A DNA stretch of 64,000 nt from Ketobacter sp. MCCC 1A13808 (GTDB taxonomy: Bacteria; Pseudomonadota; Gammaproteobacteria; Pseudomonadales; Ketobacteraceae), in assembly GCF_009746715.1 (NCBI RefSeq), contig NZ_VRKW01000002.1:62001-126000 (forward strand). Direction: 5' to 3'. Under the pieces are notes generated by a model that saw only the letters and a list, made by a program, of their open reading frames with translations, was not told the DNA's origin and did no database searches. This document shows, piece by piece, positions 46,501-55,560 of this stretch. The position numbers and the translations under genes were made by a program. The first letter of the stretch is position 1. Every line of letters begins with the position of its first letter.

Positions 46501-47704
46501 TCACAATCCCCGATGCATGCAAGGCTCGGTAGCCACCCTCGGGGTTGCTGATACGATACATAACGTTGTAATCCGACTTGCCCTCCAGGGAATCCACCAA
46601 CGCGTCTTCAGCCAGTTCCAGATCGTCCGGATGCACTCGGAGCCGCCATTGATCAACCCGCAGCGGATCGGAATCCGGCTTCATGCTATAGAGCATGCGC
46701 ATCCGCTTATCCCAGTAAATCGATTGCCGCTTTAAATCCCAGTCCCACAAGCCTAAAGCGATGTTTTCAGAGGCCAGCGACATACGCTCGGTCAAGCGGA
46801 TCAATTCAGCCTGACGCTGTTTGATTTCATCAATGGCAATACCCATCATCACGGGCGCGAAGACCACTGCAGCGCAGGCAGTCCAGACACCACGCAGGTC
46901 ATCCATTTCGTGAAACATACTCCAGTCCCACCAGCCCCAAAAGACACCGGCGCTTAACAGTAGATACACAATATTGGCGGCTACAGCAGAACTCAGCATG
47001 CCTTTCATAATGGCGACCACCATCAGCGGCATCACCAGATAAACCAACGGAAATGGCATATAGGTTATGACAGTCAATGCTATCACCAACAGGACACCGA
47101 CAATGATCAACAAGGTAAACATTTCTCTGGCCTGAAATAACTTAGCCCGGGCAGATCGAGTAAAACTCAGGGCGGGCAACAGTAACAAACAGGCTCCGAT
47201 CACATCCCCCAACCACCAGTTAATAACCGCTTGCCGCCACGACACGTCGTCTTCAAGCCAGGCCAGGGTAGCCCCGGTAAAAACCGTTAGGGGCGCTGCA
47301 ACCAATCCCAACGTAGACAGAATTTTCAGTGAATCCTTCACTGAAAGCTGATCAGTGATCACGTTCATGTTGCGCACTAATTGCAGCATGATCATGATCT
47401 CTATCAAATTCGCCAAACTGCTACCAACCGCATAAAGGAAAGTGCTGGAAAACGCGAGATTGGCGACGATATTCGCCGTCAGAATGGCGGCAACATGCTG
47501 ACTTAAACTATATCGGGCGCGATGAAACAGCCAGGCAATGGCAATGGAATTAGGTAACCACAGTAATGCTACACCCTCTTCACTGCGTGAAACTGCAAAC
47601 GAGAATATCGCCAACAGAAAATAAACCAAAGCCAGTGCGACTGTGCTGATCGCTGTTTGTGAAGGAGGTAATGTAGTTGTACCGGGGGCCATAGGATTTC
47701 GCAT
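43502..47704 (-). CDS. MASE1-PAS hybrid sensor kinase with two receivers and HPt
   Basis: 1400 residues. Order: MASE1 membrane domain (about 20-300), at least three PAS domains (about 310-730, including LIEVFSAGAELLLGYSKHEM and LVLDDMGIVIKANSRAHEQF), HisKA with phospho-His732 (FLANMSHEIRTPLNAVLGAA), HATPase (NLTGNAIKFTQAGEVVV, RDTGIGMSDEQKARLFSAF), receiver 1, receiver 2 with Asp1170 (LVLMDVQMPVMDGFTA) and an HPt domain with His1332 (RYFHTLKGAIGNFGAKG). Receiver 1 is degenerate: its acceptor position reads VLVFNQNVRG, so it has probably lost phosphorylation. The architecture resembles ArcB/BarA-like phosphorelays, with an extra dead receiver. No cognate regulator is adjacent. Confidence 0.93.
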   Translation of the reverse strand: MRNPMAPGTTTLPPSQTAISTVALALVYFLLAIFSFAVSRSEEGVALLWLPNSIAIAWLFHRARYSLSQHVAAILTANIVANLAFSSTFLYAVGSSLANLIEIMIMLQLVRNMNVITDQLSVKDSLKILSTLGLVAAPLTVFTGATLAWLEDDVSWRQAVINWWLGDVIGACLLLLPALSFTRSARAKLFQAREMFTLLIIVGVLLVIALTVITYMPFPLVYLVMPLMVVAIMKGMLSSAVAANIVYLLLSAGVFWGWWDWSMFHEMDDLRGVWTACAAVVFAPVMMGIAIDEIKQRQAELIRLTERMSLASENIALGLWDWDLKRQSIYWDKRMRMLYSMKPDSDPLRVDQWRLRVHPDDLELAEDALVDSLEGKSDYNVMYRISNPEGGYRALHASGIVIRDASGEPTRMVGMNWDVTELASAQSAMRSAEAKLNSVVESASEFSIIATTTEGLIEVFSAGAELLLGYSKHEMVQRKTPVIFHDEDELVEVGKQLSLQHGKVVAGFDVLIFNARNGLLESREWTYIRKDGSRVPINLTVTPIRENAAIVGYLGIARNITQQKKNEFEIKAAHNVLEQQIRMAQQMRDEFESLFELAPGAMLVLDDMGIVIKANSRAHEQFGYSDTLMLGKGITTFIPDVQESELIVKKYHQALVSNNAGNAVLHGVRSDENQFLASVEFSPLLINGVLHTIVNVHDITRQKEVEQELELSRDLAESANRAKTGFLANMSHEIRTPLNAVLGAAQLLDYTSLDRQQYKYVGMITAAGQALLAVLNDVLDVSKIEAGKMELAHTPFELGDILEPLATIMSANAAKKELELVIAIDPQVPRHFIGDSVRIQQVLVNLTGNAIKFTQAGEVVVEINQCNRTERHIELELRVRDTGIGMSDEQKARLFSAFSQGDSSITRRFGGTGLGLTICQKLIEMMGGTIEMHSSEETGTEFVCTMQLEYVVPGTNQAGAKRDVFGQQQLERDQRQDASLRVMLVDGNYSSQNSIKRYFEHWCWQVEVVSDLNEAEAGLADQRRDAIDVLVFNQNVRGVDALDRFADKMPCVKLITTLAKEDFIHQQMNSGKLILLSKPVTASGLFEGITEARSRFNSDALPRAVYVEEQLRPKLSGARILLVEDNPLNQTIALGVLDQTDAKVDVVNNGEEAVQKIQAVKKPFDLVLMDVQMPVMDGFTATRIIREQLQLEIPIIAMTAGVLAFERQQCIESGMNDFIGKPINVDSMILTIAKYLPNQAKFYQPNYLELEQEAGREEPLPVEQERKENAVDNDEDIFDPENILKFVRGKPAREREVLAMIARIVDDGLKPLEDGRRLLAEGEADEASRYFHTLKGAIGNFGAKGVFRTAQELEEVIKARKSEQYDAKLDEFGAALKAMLSAASDWLKTYPASELIDSEE

Positions 47705-47986
47705 AGCTTTTAATTAAAGGCCTGATTTTGAATTAAAAACAGAACGAAGACCCGTCTTTGAAAGGCAACCGGCGAATTTATGGGGCATCTGTCCCGCACT
47801 ATTTACCCGTAAAAAGGTACGCTACGTCCTGTATCGGACACCTAGAATAACAAACAATGGAGTGATAATTCGAGGGGAGAAGTGAGGCAGGCGGAATGAA
47901 TCGCACCGACATACAAATTCACTCCGCTCAAAGTGACCCGTATGCCGGGGATCCAAACTGGGTTAAGGGGGGGGACAGCGGGCGGA

Positions 47987-49570
47987 TTAGGCCGCGCTGG
48001 CTTCCTCATCTTTATCGTCTTCAACCGAAGATCGAATCAGATAATCGAAGGCTGCCAGGGAGGCCTTTGCACCTTCGCCCATTGAGATAATAATCTGCTT
48101 GTAAGGAACCGTCGTAACATCGCCGGCGGCAAACACGCCGGTCATGGATGTCTGGCCTTTCTCGTCGACCAACACTTCTCCGCGAGAAGATAATTCGACA
48201 CTGCCCTTAATCCAGCCGGTGTTCGGCACCAAGCCTATCTGAACGAATACACCCTCCAGCTCCACCTCGTGGCTCTCGTCACTGATGCGATCCTGATACA
48301 CAAGGCCATTTACTTTCTTGCCATCGCCTTTCACTTCGGTGGTCATAGCAGATACGATGACCGTGACATTGCTCAGGCTATGCAGCTTCTTCTGCAATAC
48401 CGCATCGGCACGCAGCTGGTTGTCGAACTCAATCAGAGTGACATGAGCAACGATCCCGGCAAGGTCGATAGCCGCTTCCACTCCGGAGTTGCCGCCACCA
48501 ATAACAGCAACGCGTTTTCCTTTAAATAAGGGGCCGTCGCAATGGGGGCAATAGGCAACGCCCCGTCCGCGATATTCATTTTCTCCGGGCACATTCATTT
48601 CCCTCCAACGCGCACCGGTTGCCACCATAATCGCTTTACTTTTCAATGTGGCGCCATTTTCCAATGTGACCTCGCGCAGATCGCCGGAGGCCAGGCCGAC
48701 AGCTCGCTGATTCGTCATAACGTCGACTTCGTACTGCTTGACATGTTGCTCCAACTGAGCGACCAATTTAGGCCCTTCTGTTTCCTGCACTGAAATGAAG
48801 TTCTCAATCGCCATGGTATCCAGCACCTGGCCACCGAACCGGTCTGCCACGATTCCCGTACGGATGCCTTTCCGGGCAGCGTAAATGGCTGCTGATGCAC
48901 CGGCTGGGCCACCGCCGACAATTAATAAATCATAAGGTTCTTTTTCATTAAGCTGCTGCGCTTCACGCTCGTTCGCTTTGGTGTCCACTTTGCCCAGAAT
49001 TTGTTCCAGGGTCATGCGACCTGCACCGAACTCTTTACCGTTCAGATAGACCGTTGGCACCGCCATAATCTGACGCGATTCCACTTCGTCCTGAAATAAG
49101 GCACCGTCGATCATAGTGTGCTTAACATTCGGATTTAACGCTGCCATCAGGTTCAATGCCTGCACTACGGTCGGACAGTTCTGGCAGGACAGGGAAATAT
49201 AGGTTTCAAATTCAAACTCACCCTCAAGCCGGGAAATTTGTTCGAGCACTGCCTGCTCTTCTTTCGGTGGATGTCCGCCCACATGCAATAAGGCCAACAC
49301 CAACGAGGTAAATTCGTGCCCCATGGGCAGGCCGGCAAAGCGGACTGACAGGTTTTCATTAGGGCGGTTTATACTAAAAGAAGGCTTACGCTCAGCATCG
49401 TCGCGCACTTCCTTCACTGTCACTTTGTCAGTCAGGGAGACGATGTCGTTCAGCAAAGCCAGCATTTCTCCGGACGCTTTGGAATCGTCAACGGATGCCA
49501 CTAGCTCAACGTCTTTACTGACATTGGCAAGATAGGTTTTTAACTGATTTTTCAAATTGGCATCTAACAT
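47987..49570 (-). CDS. ahpF: alkyl hydroperoxide reductase subunit F
   Basis: 527 residues from ATG 49570 ([20 protein letters not shown]), with AGGTG at a good distance; the frame extends only a few codons further. AhpF moves electrons from NADH through FAD to AhpC. The N-terminal double thioredoxin-like domain has the Cys pair [10 protein letters not shown] at about residue 130; the FAD-binding motif is [20 protein letters not shown]; the redox disulfide is [15 protein letters not shown] binding is [17 protein letters not shown]; the last motif is [15 protein letters not shown]. It follows ahpC by 98 bases. Confidence 0.97.
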   Translation of the reverse strand: MLDANLKNQLKTYLANVSKDVELVASVDDSKASGEMLALLNDIVSLTDKVTVKEVRDDAERKPSFSINRPNENLSVRFAGLPMGHEFTSLVLALLHVGGHPPKEEQAVLEQISRLEGEFEFETYISLSCQNCPTVVQALNLMAALNPNVKHTMIDGALFQDEVESRQIMAVPTVYLNGKEFGAGRMTLEQILGKVDTKANEREAQQLNEKEPYDLLIVGGGPAGASAAIYAARKGIRTGIVADRFGGQVLDTMAIENFISVQETEGPKLVAQLEQHVKQYEVDVMTNQRAVGLASGDLREVTLENGATLKSKAIMVATGARWREMNVPGENEYRGRGVAYCPHCDGPLFKGKRVAVIGGGNSGVEAAIDLAGIVAHVTLIEFDNQLRADAVLQKKLHSLSNVTVIVSAMTTEVKGDGKKVNGLVYQDRISDESHEVELEGVFVQIGLVPNTGWIKGSVELSSRGEVLVDEKGQTSMTGVFAAGDVTTVPYKQIIISMGEGAKASLAAFDYLIRSSVEDDKDEEASAA

Positions 49571-49620
49571 GGAATACACCTGATAACTGACCATAAAATA
49601 AAGGATAAAGTTGAGAAATT

Positions 49621-49647
49621 ACCGGAGGGAGGAACTTCCCCTCCGGT
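49621..49647 (-). terminator. intercistronic hairpin between ahpC and ahpF
   Basis: ACCGGAGGG (49621-49629) and CCCTCCGGT (49639-49647) pair perfectly around 9 bases, with AATTTCTC next on the minus strand. A partial terminator here would make ahpC expression exceed ahpF, as seen in other bacteria. Confidence 0.55.
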
Positions 49648-49668
49648 GGGGTGTCAATAAAATCTGAC

Positions 49669-50232
49669 TTAGATTTTACCAACCAGGTCCAGCGAAGGCG
49701 CCAGAGTTGCTTCACCTTCTTTCCACTTAGCAGGGCACACTTCACCTGGGTGAGCAGCGACATACTGAGCAGCTTTAACTTTACGCATCAGGTCTTCAGC
49801 GTTACGGCCGATGCCTTCTGCAGTTACTTCCATTGCCTGGATGACACCTTCTGGATCGATCAGGAACGTTGCACGATCAGCAAGACCCTGACCTTCACGC
49901 ATCACACCAAAATTGTTGGTGACAGTGCCGTTCTGGTCGCCCAACATGTAGTACTTGATTTTGCCGATCGTTTCAGAAGCGTCGTGCCAAGCTTTATGAA
50001 CAAAATGTGTGTCTGTAGAAACAGAATAAACTTCTACACCCAGTTTTTGCAGTTCTTCGTAATGATCAGCTACATCGCCCAGCTCGGTCGGGCAAACAAA
50101 GGTGAAATCGGCTGGATAGAAGAAGAAGATAGCCCACTTGCCTTTCACGTCTTGTTCGGTGACGTCGACAAATTCCCCGTTCTTGAATGCAGTAGCCTTG
50201 AATGGTTTAATTTCGGTATTAATCAGCGACAT
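49669..50232 (-). CDS. ahpC: alkyl hydroperoxide reductase AhpC (peroxiredoxin)
   Basis: 187 residues, a typical 2-Cys peroxiredoxin. Peroxidatic Cys47 is in [12 protein letters not shown], and resolving Cys166 is in [12 protein letters not shown]. The motifs [11 protein letters not shown] and [11 protein letters not shown] are canonical. It removes hydrogen peroxide and alkyl peroxides. CAGGAGAAC precedes ATG. The OxyR-like operator at 50302-50338 and the -35/-10 pair at 50273-50301 stand directly upstream, so peroxide induction is expected. Confidence 0.98.
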   Translation of the reverse strand: MSLINTEIKPFKATAFKNGEFVDVTEQDVKGKWAIFFFYPADFTFVCPTELGDVADHYEELQKLGVEVYSVSTDTHFVHKAWHDASETIGKIKYYMLGDQNGTVTNNFGVMREGQGLADRATFLIDPEGVIQAMEVTAEGIGRNAEDLMRKVKAAQYVAAHPGEVCPAKWKEGEATLAPSLDLVGKI

Positions 50233-50272
50233 AATGTTCTCCTGGTTGGCTCGTTGAAAAGCTGATGGAGGT

Positions 50273-50301
50273 ATAATAGGAACTTATACCTAATATATAA
50301 A
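50273..50301 (-). promoter_or_regulatory. ahpC promoter
   Basis: On the minus strand TTTATA (50301-50296) and TATTAT (50278-50273) are 17 bases apart, 40 bases before the ahpC start. The OxyR-like site abuts the -35, which is the geometry of OxyR-activated promoters. A perfect dyad AGGTATAA-N7-TTATACCT (50269-50291) covers the -10. Confidence 0.6.
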
Positions 50302-50338
50302 ATTGATTGTTGCTATAACTCTGATAGTTAATGTATAT
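50302..50338. promoter_or_regulatory. OxyR-type operator
   Basis: Four tetramers, each separated by exactly 7 bases, match the OxyR pattern. Reading the minus strand: ATAT, CTAT, ATAG, CAAT; the central CTAT-N7-ATAG is perfect and each outer element has one change from consensus (ATAG, CTAT). The 37-base length equals the known footprint consensus. It is placed correctly for ahpC. Confidence 0.7.
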
Positions 50339-50477
50339 GCCAAAACAAACACGTAAAAATGACATTTCAGTGACGACTTTTGTAAATTCAATTGCGGAAT
50401 AGACAAAAGCCACTCTCAGAATTGAGCCATATTTCGTGACAACAAGGCATTAAAGTCAAGTATAAGGAAAGCTTTTT

Positions 50478-51299
50478 ATGAGACCCGCTCAGTTTGGAAT
50501 TTTGGTTGTGGTTGTCGGCTGCATCATTGCCGGCATTATCTGGTTTTTACAACGATCAGAAAGCGAACAGCTTATGCCCCCTGAGGGTGCTGTAATCGAA
50601 GCCGGCTCCAAACAGCCGTTGCAGCAGGTACAAAGGGACGAACCGCAGGAAACTCTTCCGCCCCCGGCAGAGGAGGACACCACCCCTGACGCGCCTCCGC
50701 CACCGCCTATTGTTGAAGCCCCCGACTCCCTGTCTGACAGCGATGAAGCCAGCTACAAAGCCGCTGAGAATATCTCCACTACACTGGCGCAATGGCTAAC
50801 ACCGCAAGAGCAGATCCGGAAATGGGTGCTGATGGTGGACAATGTCGCGATGGGCAAAGTACCGGTTAAAAACAACCCGGTTTCATTTCCGATGGCTCCC
50901 TTTACCGTCACCGGGAATGAGCAGAACCGTAAACTGTCCGACCTGAACTTTAAGCGCATAACCCCCATGATTGATGCCCTGAGCGTAACCGACCCCGCCC
51001 TGTTGGCGCGCTATTACCGGTCCTGGCAACCACTGCTGGAGCAGGCTTATTCCGAATTAGGTCAGCCTGGCAGTTTCGATGAACGCTTCCAGCAAGCGAT
51101 CGGGCGAATCCTGTCCGTAGACCCTAAAAAGGTGTCCGGCACAGCACTGGAGCAACCATCGGTGTTCTTCACCTATAGCGATAAGGAAATGGAAAACGCC
51201 AGTGAACTGGATAAGTTTTTATGGCGTATGGGGCCGGTTAACGCCGAGCGATTACAAAGCTTTCTTAAAAAGCTGCAGCCGTATCTGCAGCAACAATAA
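50478..51299 (+). CDS. DUF3014 family membrane-anchored protein
   Basis: 273 residues. One N-terminal membrane helix (FGILVVVVGCIIAGIIWFLQ), a Pro/Glu-rich linker at about 35-90, then a helical domain with RKWVLMVDNVAMGKVPVKNN, RYYRSWQPLLEQAYSELGQP and SELDKFLWRMGPVNAERLQS, which matches my memory of DUF3014. The soluble part should be periplasmic. Function unknown. AAGGAAAG precedes the ATG. It is divergent from ahpC and could share the OxyR control region, but this is speculation. Confidence 0.85.
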   Translation: MRPAQFGILVVVVGCIIAGIIWFLQRSESEQLMPPEGAVIEAGSKQPLQQVQRDEPQETLPPPAEEDTTPDAPPPPPIVEAPDSLSDSDEASYKAAENISTTLAQWLTPQEQIRKWVLMVDNVAMGKVPVKNNPVSFPMAPFTVTGNEQNRKLSDLNFKRITPMIDALSVTDPALLARYYRSWQPLLEQAYSELGQPGSFDERFQQAIGRILSVDPKKVSGTALEQPSVFFTYSDKEMENASELDKFLWRMGPVNAERLQSFLKKLQPYLQQQ

Positions 51300-51323
51300 G
51301 TCCTGACCTCAAGCCACGGGCGG

Positions 51324-54300
51324 TTACCAGGTATCCACGCAGGGGCGCTTTTTGCCCCTGGCAGCCCGGTTTTCCGGCGTTATGCCTGCTGCATTCAGAC
51401 CAGTCATAATCCAGCGGCGCGAGTCCATCGGGTCGATAACATCGTCGAATTCGAAGAAAGTGGCGGTATTTACTGCTTTTCCGCGCTCCACCATTTCCGC
51501 CACCATCCTTTCGAACAGCGCGTTCCGGGCCTTCTCGTCTTTCTGCGCTTCTAGCTCTTTACGGAAGCCCAGCCGCACCGCCCCTTCCAGCCCCATTGCG
51601 CCGAATTCCCCTGTGGGCCAGGATACTGTAAACAACGGCGCCTTCATGGTCCCGCCCGCCATGGTCATTGCGCCAAGCCCGTAGGCTTTTCGCAGAATAA
51701 TAGTAAAGAAAGGCACGGTGAGACTGGCAGCGGTCACAAACATGCGCGCGGCGTGGCGCACCAACGCAGTCTCCTCTGCCTGCGGGCCGACCATAATGCC
51801 CGGCGTATCGCACAGGAAGACAATCGGGATATCAAAGGCGTCGCATAACTGCATGAAGCGGGATGCCTTATCAGCGCCATTAGCATCAATGGCACCAGCC
51901 AGGTGCTGAGGGTTATTTGCAATCACACCCACCGGACGCCCTTCGACCCGGGCAAACGCCGTTATCATGCCTTTACCGAACCCTGCCCGCAGCTCCAATA
52001 CCGAGCCACTATCAAATAGCCCCTCAAGCACTTTACGCACATCGTAAACGCGGCGGCGGTTCTCGGGAATAAGATGACGCAGCTCGCGCTGGTCAGCAGC
52101 CTCCCACTGGGTAACCGCGCCCTGAAAGTAAGACAGGTACTGCTGTGCCGTACGCACGGCTTGCGCCTCATCTTCTACCAGAATATCAATAACGCCATTT
52201 GCCGCCTGCACCGACGCCGGCCCCACCTGCTCTGGCTTAAATACACCCAGTCCGCCCCCTTCGATCATGGCCGGACCACCCATTCCAATATTGGCATTAC
52301 GGGTCGCTATAACCACATCACAGCAGCCCAACAACGCCGCATTCCCTGCAAAACTCCGACCCGACGCAATCCCCACCAAAGGCACTAAACCGGACAAGCG
52401 GGCAAAATACAAAAAAGCCATACAATCGAGACTGGCAGAAGAACCCAACCCGTCGGTATCACCCGGCCGCCCGCCACCCCCTTCACTGAATAAAACCACC
52501 GGCACTTGCAGGCGCTCAGCCACCTCGAACATACGATCTTTTTTATGGTGATTCTGGATACCTTGGGTACCGGCCATTACGGTGTAGTCGTAGGTCATCA
52601 CCACGCACTGTGAAGCCGACTCCCCAAACTGCGCTCCGTTCACCTGAGCTAATCCGGTCACCATGCCGTCGCCTGGTGTTTTTTCCATTAATTCCTGCAA
52701 CGATCGGCGGCGACGCTGTGCGGCGATGACCAGTGGACCGTATTCCACGAAGGTCCCCTCGTCACACAAGTCATCGATATTTTCCCTCGCCGTGCGCTGC
52801 CCGGTCGCTCTGCGCTTGGCAACGGCTTGCGGCCGGTTCTGATCCAAACCGTATCCGTGACGGTCGATTACCTCTAGGAGGTCTTCGCGAATAAGGCCGG
52901 GATCCGGAATTGCCGCTTCGGCTTGCTGCTCGGTTGCACATTCGTCGGCAACAAAATTTACCAGCGCCTGTGACTCCAGCACGGCATCTCCGGCTTGAAC
53001 CAACACGGCCCGCACCGAGCCGGCAGCCGGTGCATGAATAACGTGTTCCATTTTCATGGCATCCAAAATAAGAAGAGGGTCGCCCTGTCTAACCTGGTCA
53101 CCTTCTGTGACCATGAGCTTTACAACGCAGCCCGGCATCGCCGCCAGAATATTATTCGGGTCCGTTGAAGCCGGAGCGGAACCATCACCCGCTACTAAAG
53201 CAGGTGAATGCGGTAACATATCAGTGTATTGAACCTGTAGTAGCTCCCCCAGATTCTCATCGATAAAACGAGTGTGAACCCGGTTTTTCTGAACTTCGCT
53301 GCTCTGCATTAACGCCATCAGTAATTGCTGATTTGTTTGTAAGCCTTGCACTCGAAATTCACGCAATGCATTCACCGCTTTACGTAATGCCGATTCAAAA
53401 TCCGCCACCGGGGCATACACAATCAACTTGGCAATAAGTGAATCGTAACGAGGGGATGTTTGAAAGCCGGTATAAACAAAGCTGTCCATCCGGATCCCCG
53501 GCCCCGCCGGAACATCCCAACCGCTAATGATCCCGGCAGAGGGCTTTACGAAACCCTCGGCGGTTACGGTTTCGGCATTGATCCTGGCCTGAATAGCAAA
53601 ACCACGGGGGTCGGCTTTATTATTCAATTCCAACTGTGTAAGCGGAGTGCCAAACCCCAGACGCAACTGGATTGCCACCAGATCCAGCCCCAACAGGGTC
53701 TCTGTTACCGTGTGTTCAACTTGAATTCTGGGGTTGGCTTCGATGAAGACAAAGTGGCTTTTGCCATTCAGCTCAAATAACAAAAACTCAAAAGTACAGA
53801 GCCCGCGATAACGAGTCGCATTCGCCATTTTCAGTGCGGCGTCGTAAAGTGCCTGACGTTGCTCTACCGACAACCCAATGGCAGGGGCGATTTCAATCAC
53901 TTTCTGATGACGGCGCTGTAATGTACATTCGCGTTCAAACAAATGCGCGCACTGATCTCCATCCCCTGCTATCTGCACTTCAATATGACGTGCACCGCGC
54001 ACCCACTGTTCCACATAAACCGCATCATTACCGAATGCAGAAAAAGCTTCGGAACGACACCGCTCGACACTCTCTGCAATATCAGCACTGGACGACACCA
54101 CTCGCATTCCGCGTCCACCGCCGCCGGATATGGCTTTGATCACCATGCTTGAGCCATCGGGCAGCTGCCTGAAAAAAGCGTCCGCTTGTGCCGTATCCAC
54201 TGCCGAATCGATACCCTCCAGAACCGGCACACCACACTCTCTCGCCAGGGCACGAGCCTGAGCCTTATTGCCGAATAATTGCAGAGTGCCAGCGTCCGGC

Positions 54301-54620
54301 CCGACAAAAATCAGTCCGGCATGTTGACAGGCACGCGCGAAATCCGGATTTTCGCTAAGGAATCCGTATCCGGGGTGTACCGCATCGCATTCCTGCTGAC
54401 GGGCTATCTCCACCAGTGTTTCGATATCAAGGTAAACATCCGGTCCCGAGCCTTGCAGGGGAATGGCGTTGTCGGCCTTTAGAACATGCAGGGATTCACT
54501 ATCGTCTTCGGCGTATACTGCAACCGAGTACCAGCCTAGTTCCGCCAGGGTCCGAATAATACGAACGGCAATTTCACCACGATTGGCGATCAACACGCGA
54601 GGGGAGGCGGGATAACTCAT
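51324..54620 (-). CDS. single-chain acyl-CoA carboxylase (BC-BCCP-CT)
   Basis: 1098 residues combining all parts of a biotin-dependent carboxylase. Residues about 1-450 are biotin carboxylase ([75 protein letters not shown]). The biotinyl domain has Lys523 in LDAMKMEHVIHAPAAG. Residues about 590-1098 form both halves of the carboxyltransferase (MTYDYTVMAGTQGIQNHHKK, GGAGGRPGDTDGLG-type loop SEGGGGRPGDTDGLGSSASL, and FLCDTPGIMVGPQAEETALV). Single polypeptides of this kind include the long-chain acyl-CoA carboxylases of mycobacteria and Rhodopseudomonas; the substrate here is unknown. CCAGGAATC precedes the ATG. It exists in addition to accB/accC. Confidence 0.94.
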   Translation of the reverse strand: MSYPASPRVLIANRGEIAVRIIRTLAELGWYSVAVYAEDDSESLHVLKADNAIPLQGSGPDVYLDIETLVEIARQQECDAVHPGYGFLSENPDFARACQHAGLIFVGPDAGTLQLFGNKAQARALARECGVPVLEGIDSAVDTAQADAFFRQLPDGSSMVIKAISGGGGRGMRVVSSSADIAESVERCRSEAFSAFGNDAVYVEQWVRGARHIEVQIAGDGDQCAHLFERECTLQRRHQKVIEIAPAIGLSVEQRQALYDAALKMANATRYRGLCTFEFLLFELNGKSHFVFIEANPRIQVEHTVTETLLGLDLVAIQLRLGFGTPLTQLELNNKADPRGFAIQARINAETVTAEGFVKPSAGIISGWDVPAGPGIRMDSFVYTGFQTSPRYDSLIAKLIVYAPVADFESALRKAVNALREFRVQGLQTNQQLLMALMQSSEVQKNRVHTRFIDENLGELLQVQYTDMLPHSPALVAGDGSAPASTDPNNILAAMPGCVVKLMVTEGDQVRQGDPLLILDAMKMEHVIHAPAAGSVRAVLVQAGDAVLESQALVNFVADECATEQQAEAAIPDPGLIREDLLEVIDRHGYGLDQNRPQAVAKRRATGQRTARENIDDLCDEGTFVEYGPLVIAAQRRRRSLQELMEKTPGDGMVTGLAQVNGAQFGESASQCVVMTYDYTVMAGTQGIQNHHKKDRMFEVAERLQVPVVLFSEGGGGRPGDTDGLGSSASLDCMAFLYFARLSGLVPLVGIASGRSFAGNAALLGCCDVVIATRNANIGMGGPAMIEGGGLGVFKPEQVGPASVQAANGVIDILVEDEAQAVRTAQQYLSYFQGAVTQWEAADQRELRHLIPENRRRVYDVRKVLEGLFDSGSVLELRAGFGKGMITAFARVEGRPVGVIANNPQHLAGAIDANGADKASRFMQLCDAFDIPIVFLCDTPGIMVGPQAEETALVRHAARMFVTAASLTVPFFTIILRKAYGLGAMTMAGGTMKAPLFTVSWPTGEFGAMGLEGAVRLGFRKELEAQKDEKARNALFERMVAEMVERGKAVNTATFFEFDDVIDPMDSRRWIMTGLNAAGITPENRAARGKKRPCVDTW

Positions 54621-54658
54621 AAAAACGATTCCTGGAGACGAAAGAAACCGCTATTAAA

Positions 54659-55306
54659 TCAAAATTTCTTCTCTAATAACAAAACACTATTGTGTTCCTG
54701 CAGCTTTACATACTCCAGATAGGTCATTCCAAGTAGCACATCCTGTGGAAACTGCCCTTCGATAACCACTGCGGCAACATTACTGACACTGATTTCGCCC
54801 ACCTTGACACTGCTCAATTTCACGCCCCAGCTTCTGGCAATGCCGCTGGCCGTCACGACCTGTGACTCCTGGCCATGCAACTTGTACTGAAGGCCGAGTT
54901 TTCTGGCCTGAATTTCATTCAGGGCTACCGTATTGGCCCCCGTATCCACCAAAAAGGTAACCGGTAACGAATTTATGCTGCCGTTGACTTTATATTGGTT
55001 ATTGTCGTTCTTACGGATTACGACCTGAGTATTATTCGTTTCCTGGTAGCCGCCACCAATCGCCATATGCAAAACCATCTCGTGCGGCTCGCCGTCGATT
55101 TCCACCAAAGCATTGCGCGAATTGGCACGCAGCAATTTAACGCCGGATTGATGGCGCTTGCCGACTTTCAACATCACTTGCTGACCATTAATATTCAGCA
55201 CCGCTGCTCCGGAAAACAAACCATCCACCCGCACATCCGCGGCAGCCGCCGCCAACCCTGCACAACAGGCCAAACTGATAATAAATAGCGTTTTCAGCAC
55301 CTTCAA
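54659..55306 (-). CDS. retropepsin-like aspartic protease (clan AA)
   Basis: 215 residues, TTG start with AGGAAGGG upstream. An N-terminal signal peptide (LKTLFIISLACCAGLAAAAA) leads to a periplasmic protein. The second half has the single catalytic motif VTFLVDTGANTVALNE and ends with GMTYLEYVKLQEHNSVLLL, the usual features of TIGR02281-type bacterial retropepsins, which dimerise to form the active site. The first half (DVRVDGLFSGAAVLNINGQQ) is a small domain of unknown role. The gene is 38 bases upstream of the carboxylase gene on the same strand, so they may be cotranscribed. Confidence 0.9.
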   Translation of the reverse strand: MKVLKTLFIISLACCAGLAAAAADVRVDGLFSGAAVLNINGQQVMLKVGKRHQSGVKLLRANSRNALVEIDGEPHEMVLHMAIGGGYQETNNTQVVIRKNDNNQYKVNGSINSLPVTFLVDTGANTVALNEIQARKLGLQYKLHGQESQVVTASGIARSWGVKLSSVKVGEISVSNVAAVVIEGQFPQDVLLGMTYLEYVKLQEHNSVLLLEKKF

Positions 55307-55560
55307 CTATTTCCCTTCCTAGAAACCACTCTGCCCTGCCCGTGTTTGTCCGGCACCCTATCGGCAGGCAGCACCCTACTAACTATAGCCATCCAGGTCA
55401 CTTATTTCCGGAATACAATGCAAACTAGCCCGCATTTTAGACCCGGATTTGCGCCATTTCAGCGCATTTCCGAACGTCTCAAAACTTTCCAAAAAGTCGT
55501 TCCTAAGCTATCAATATACAAGTCAATACAACACGATTACTGCTAGGGTTGCCTGTCTCG

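Noticed and set aside
49651-50265. 204-codon frame opposite ahpC
   Set aside because: Covers the whole ahpC gene in reverse and would span its promoter; no conserved features.
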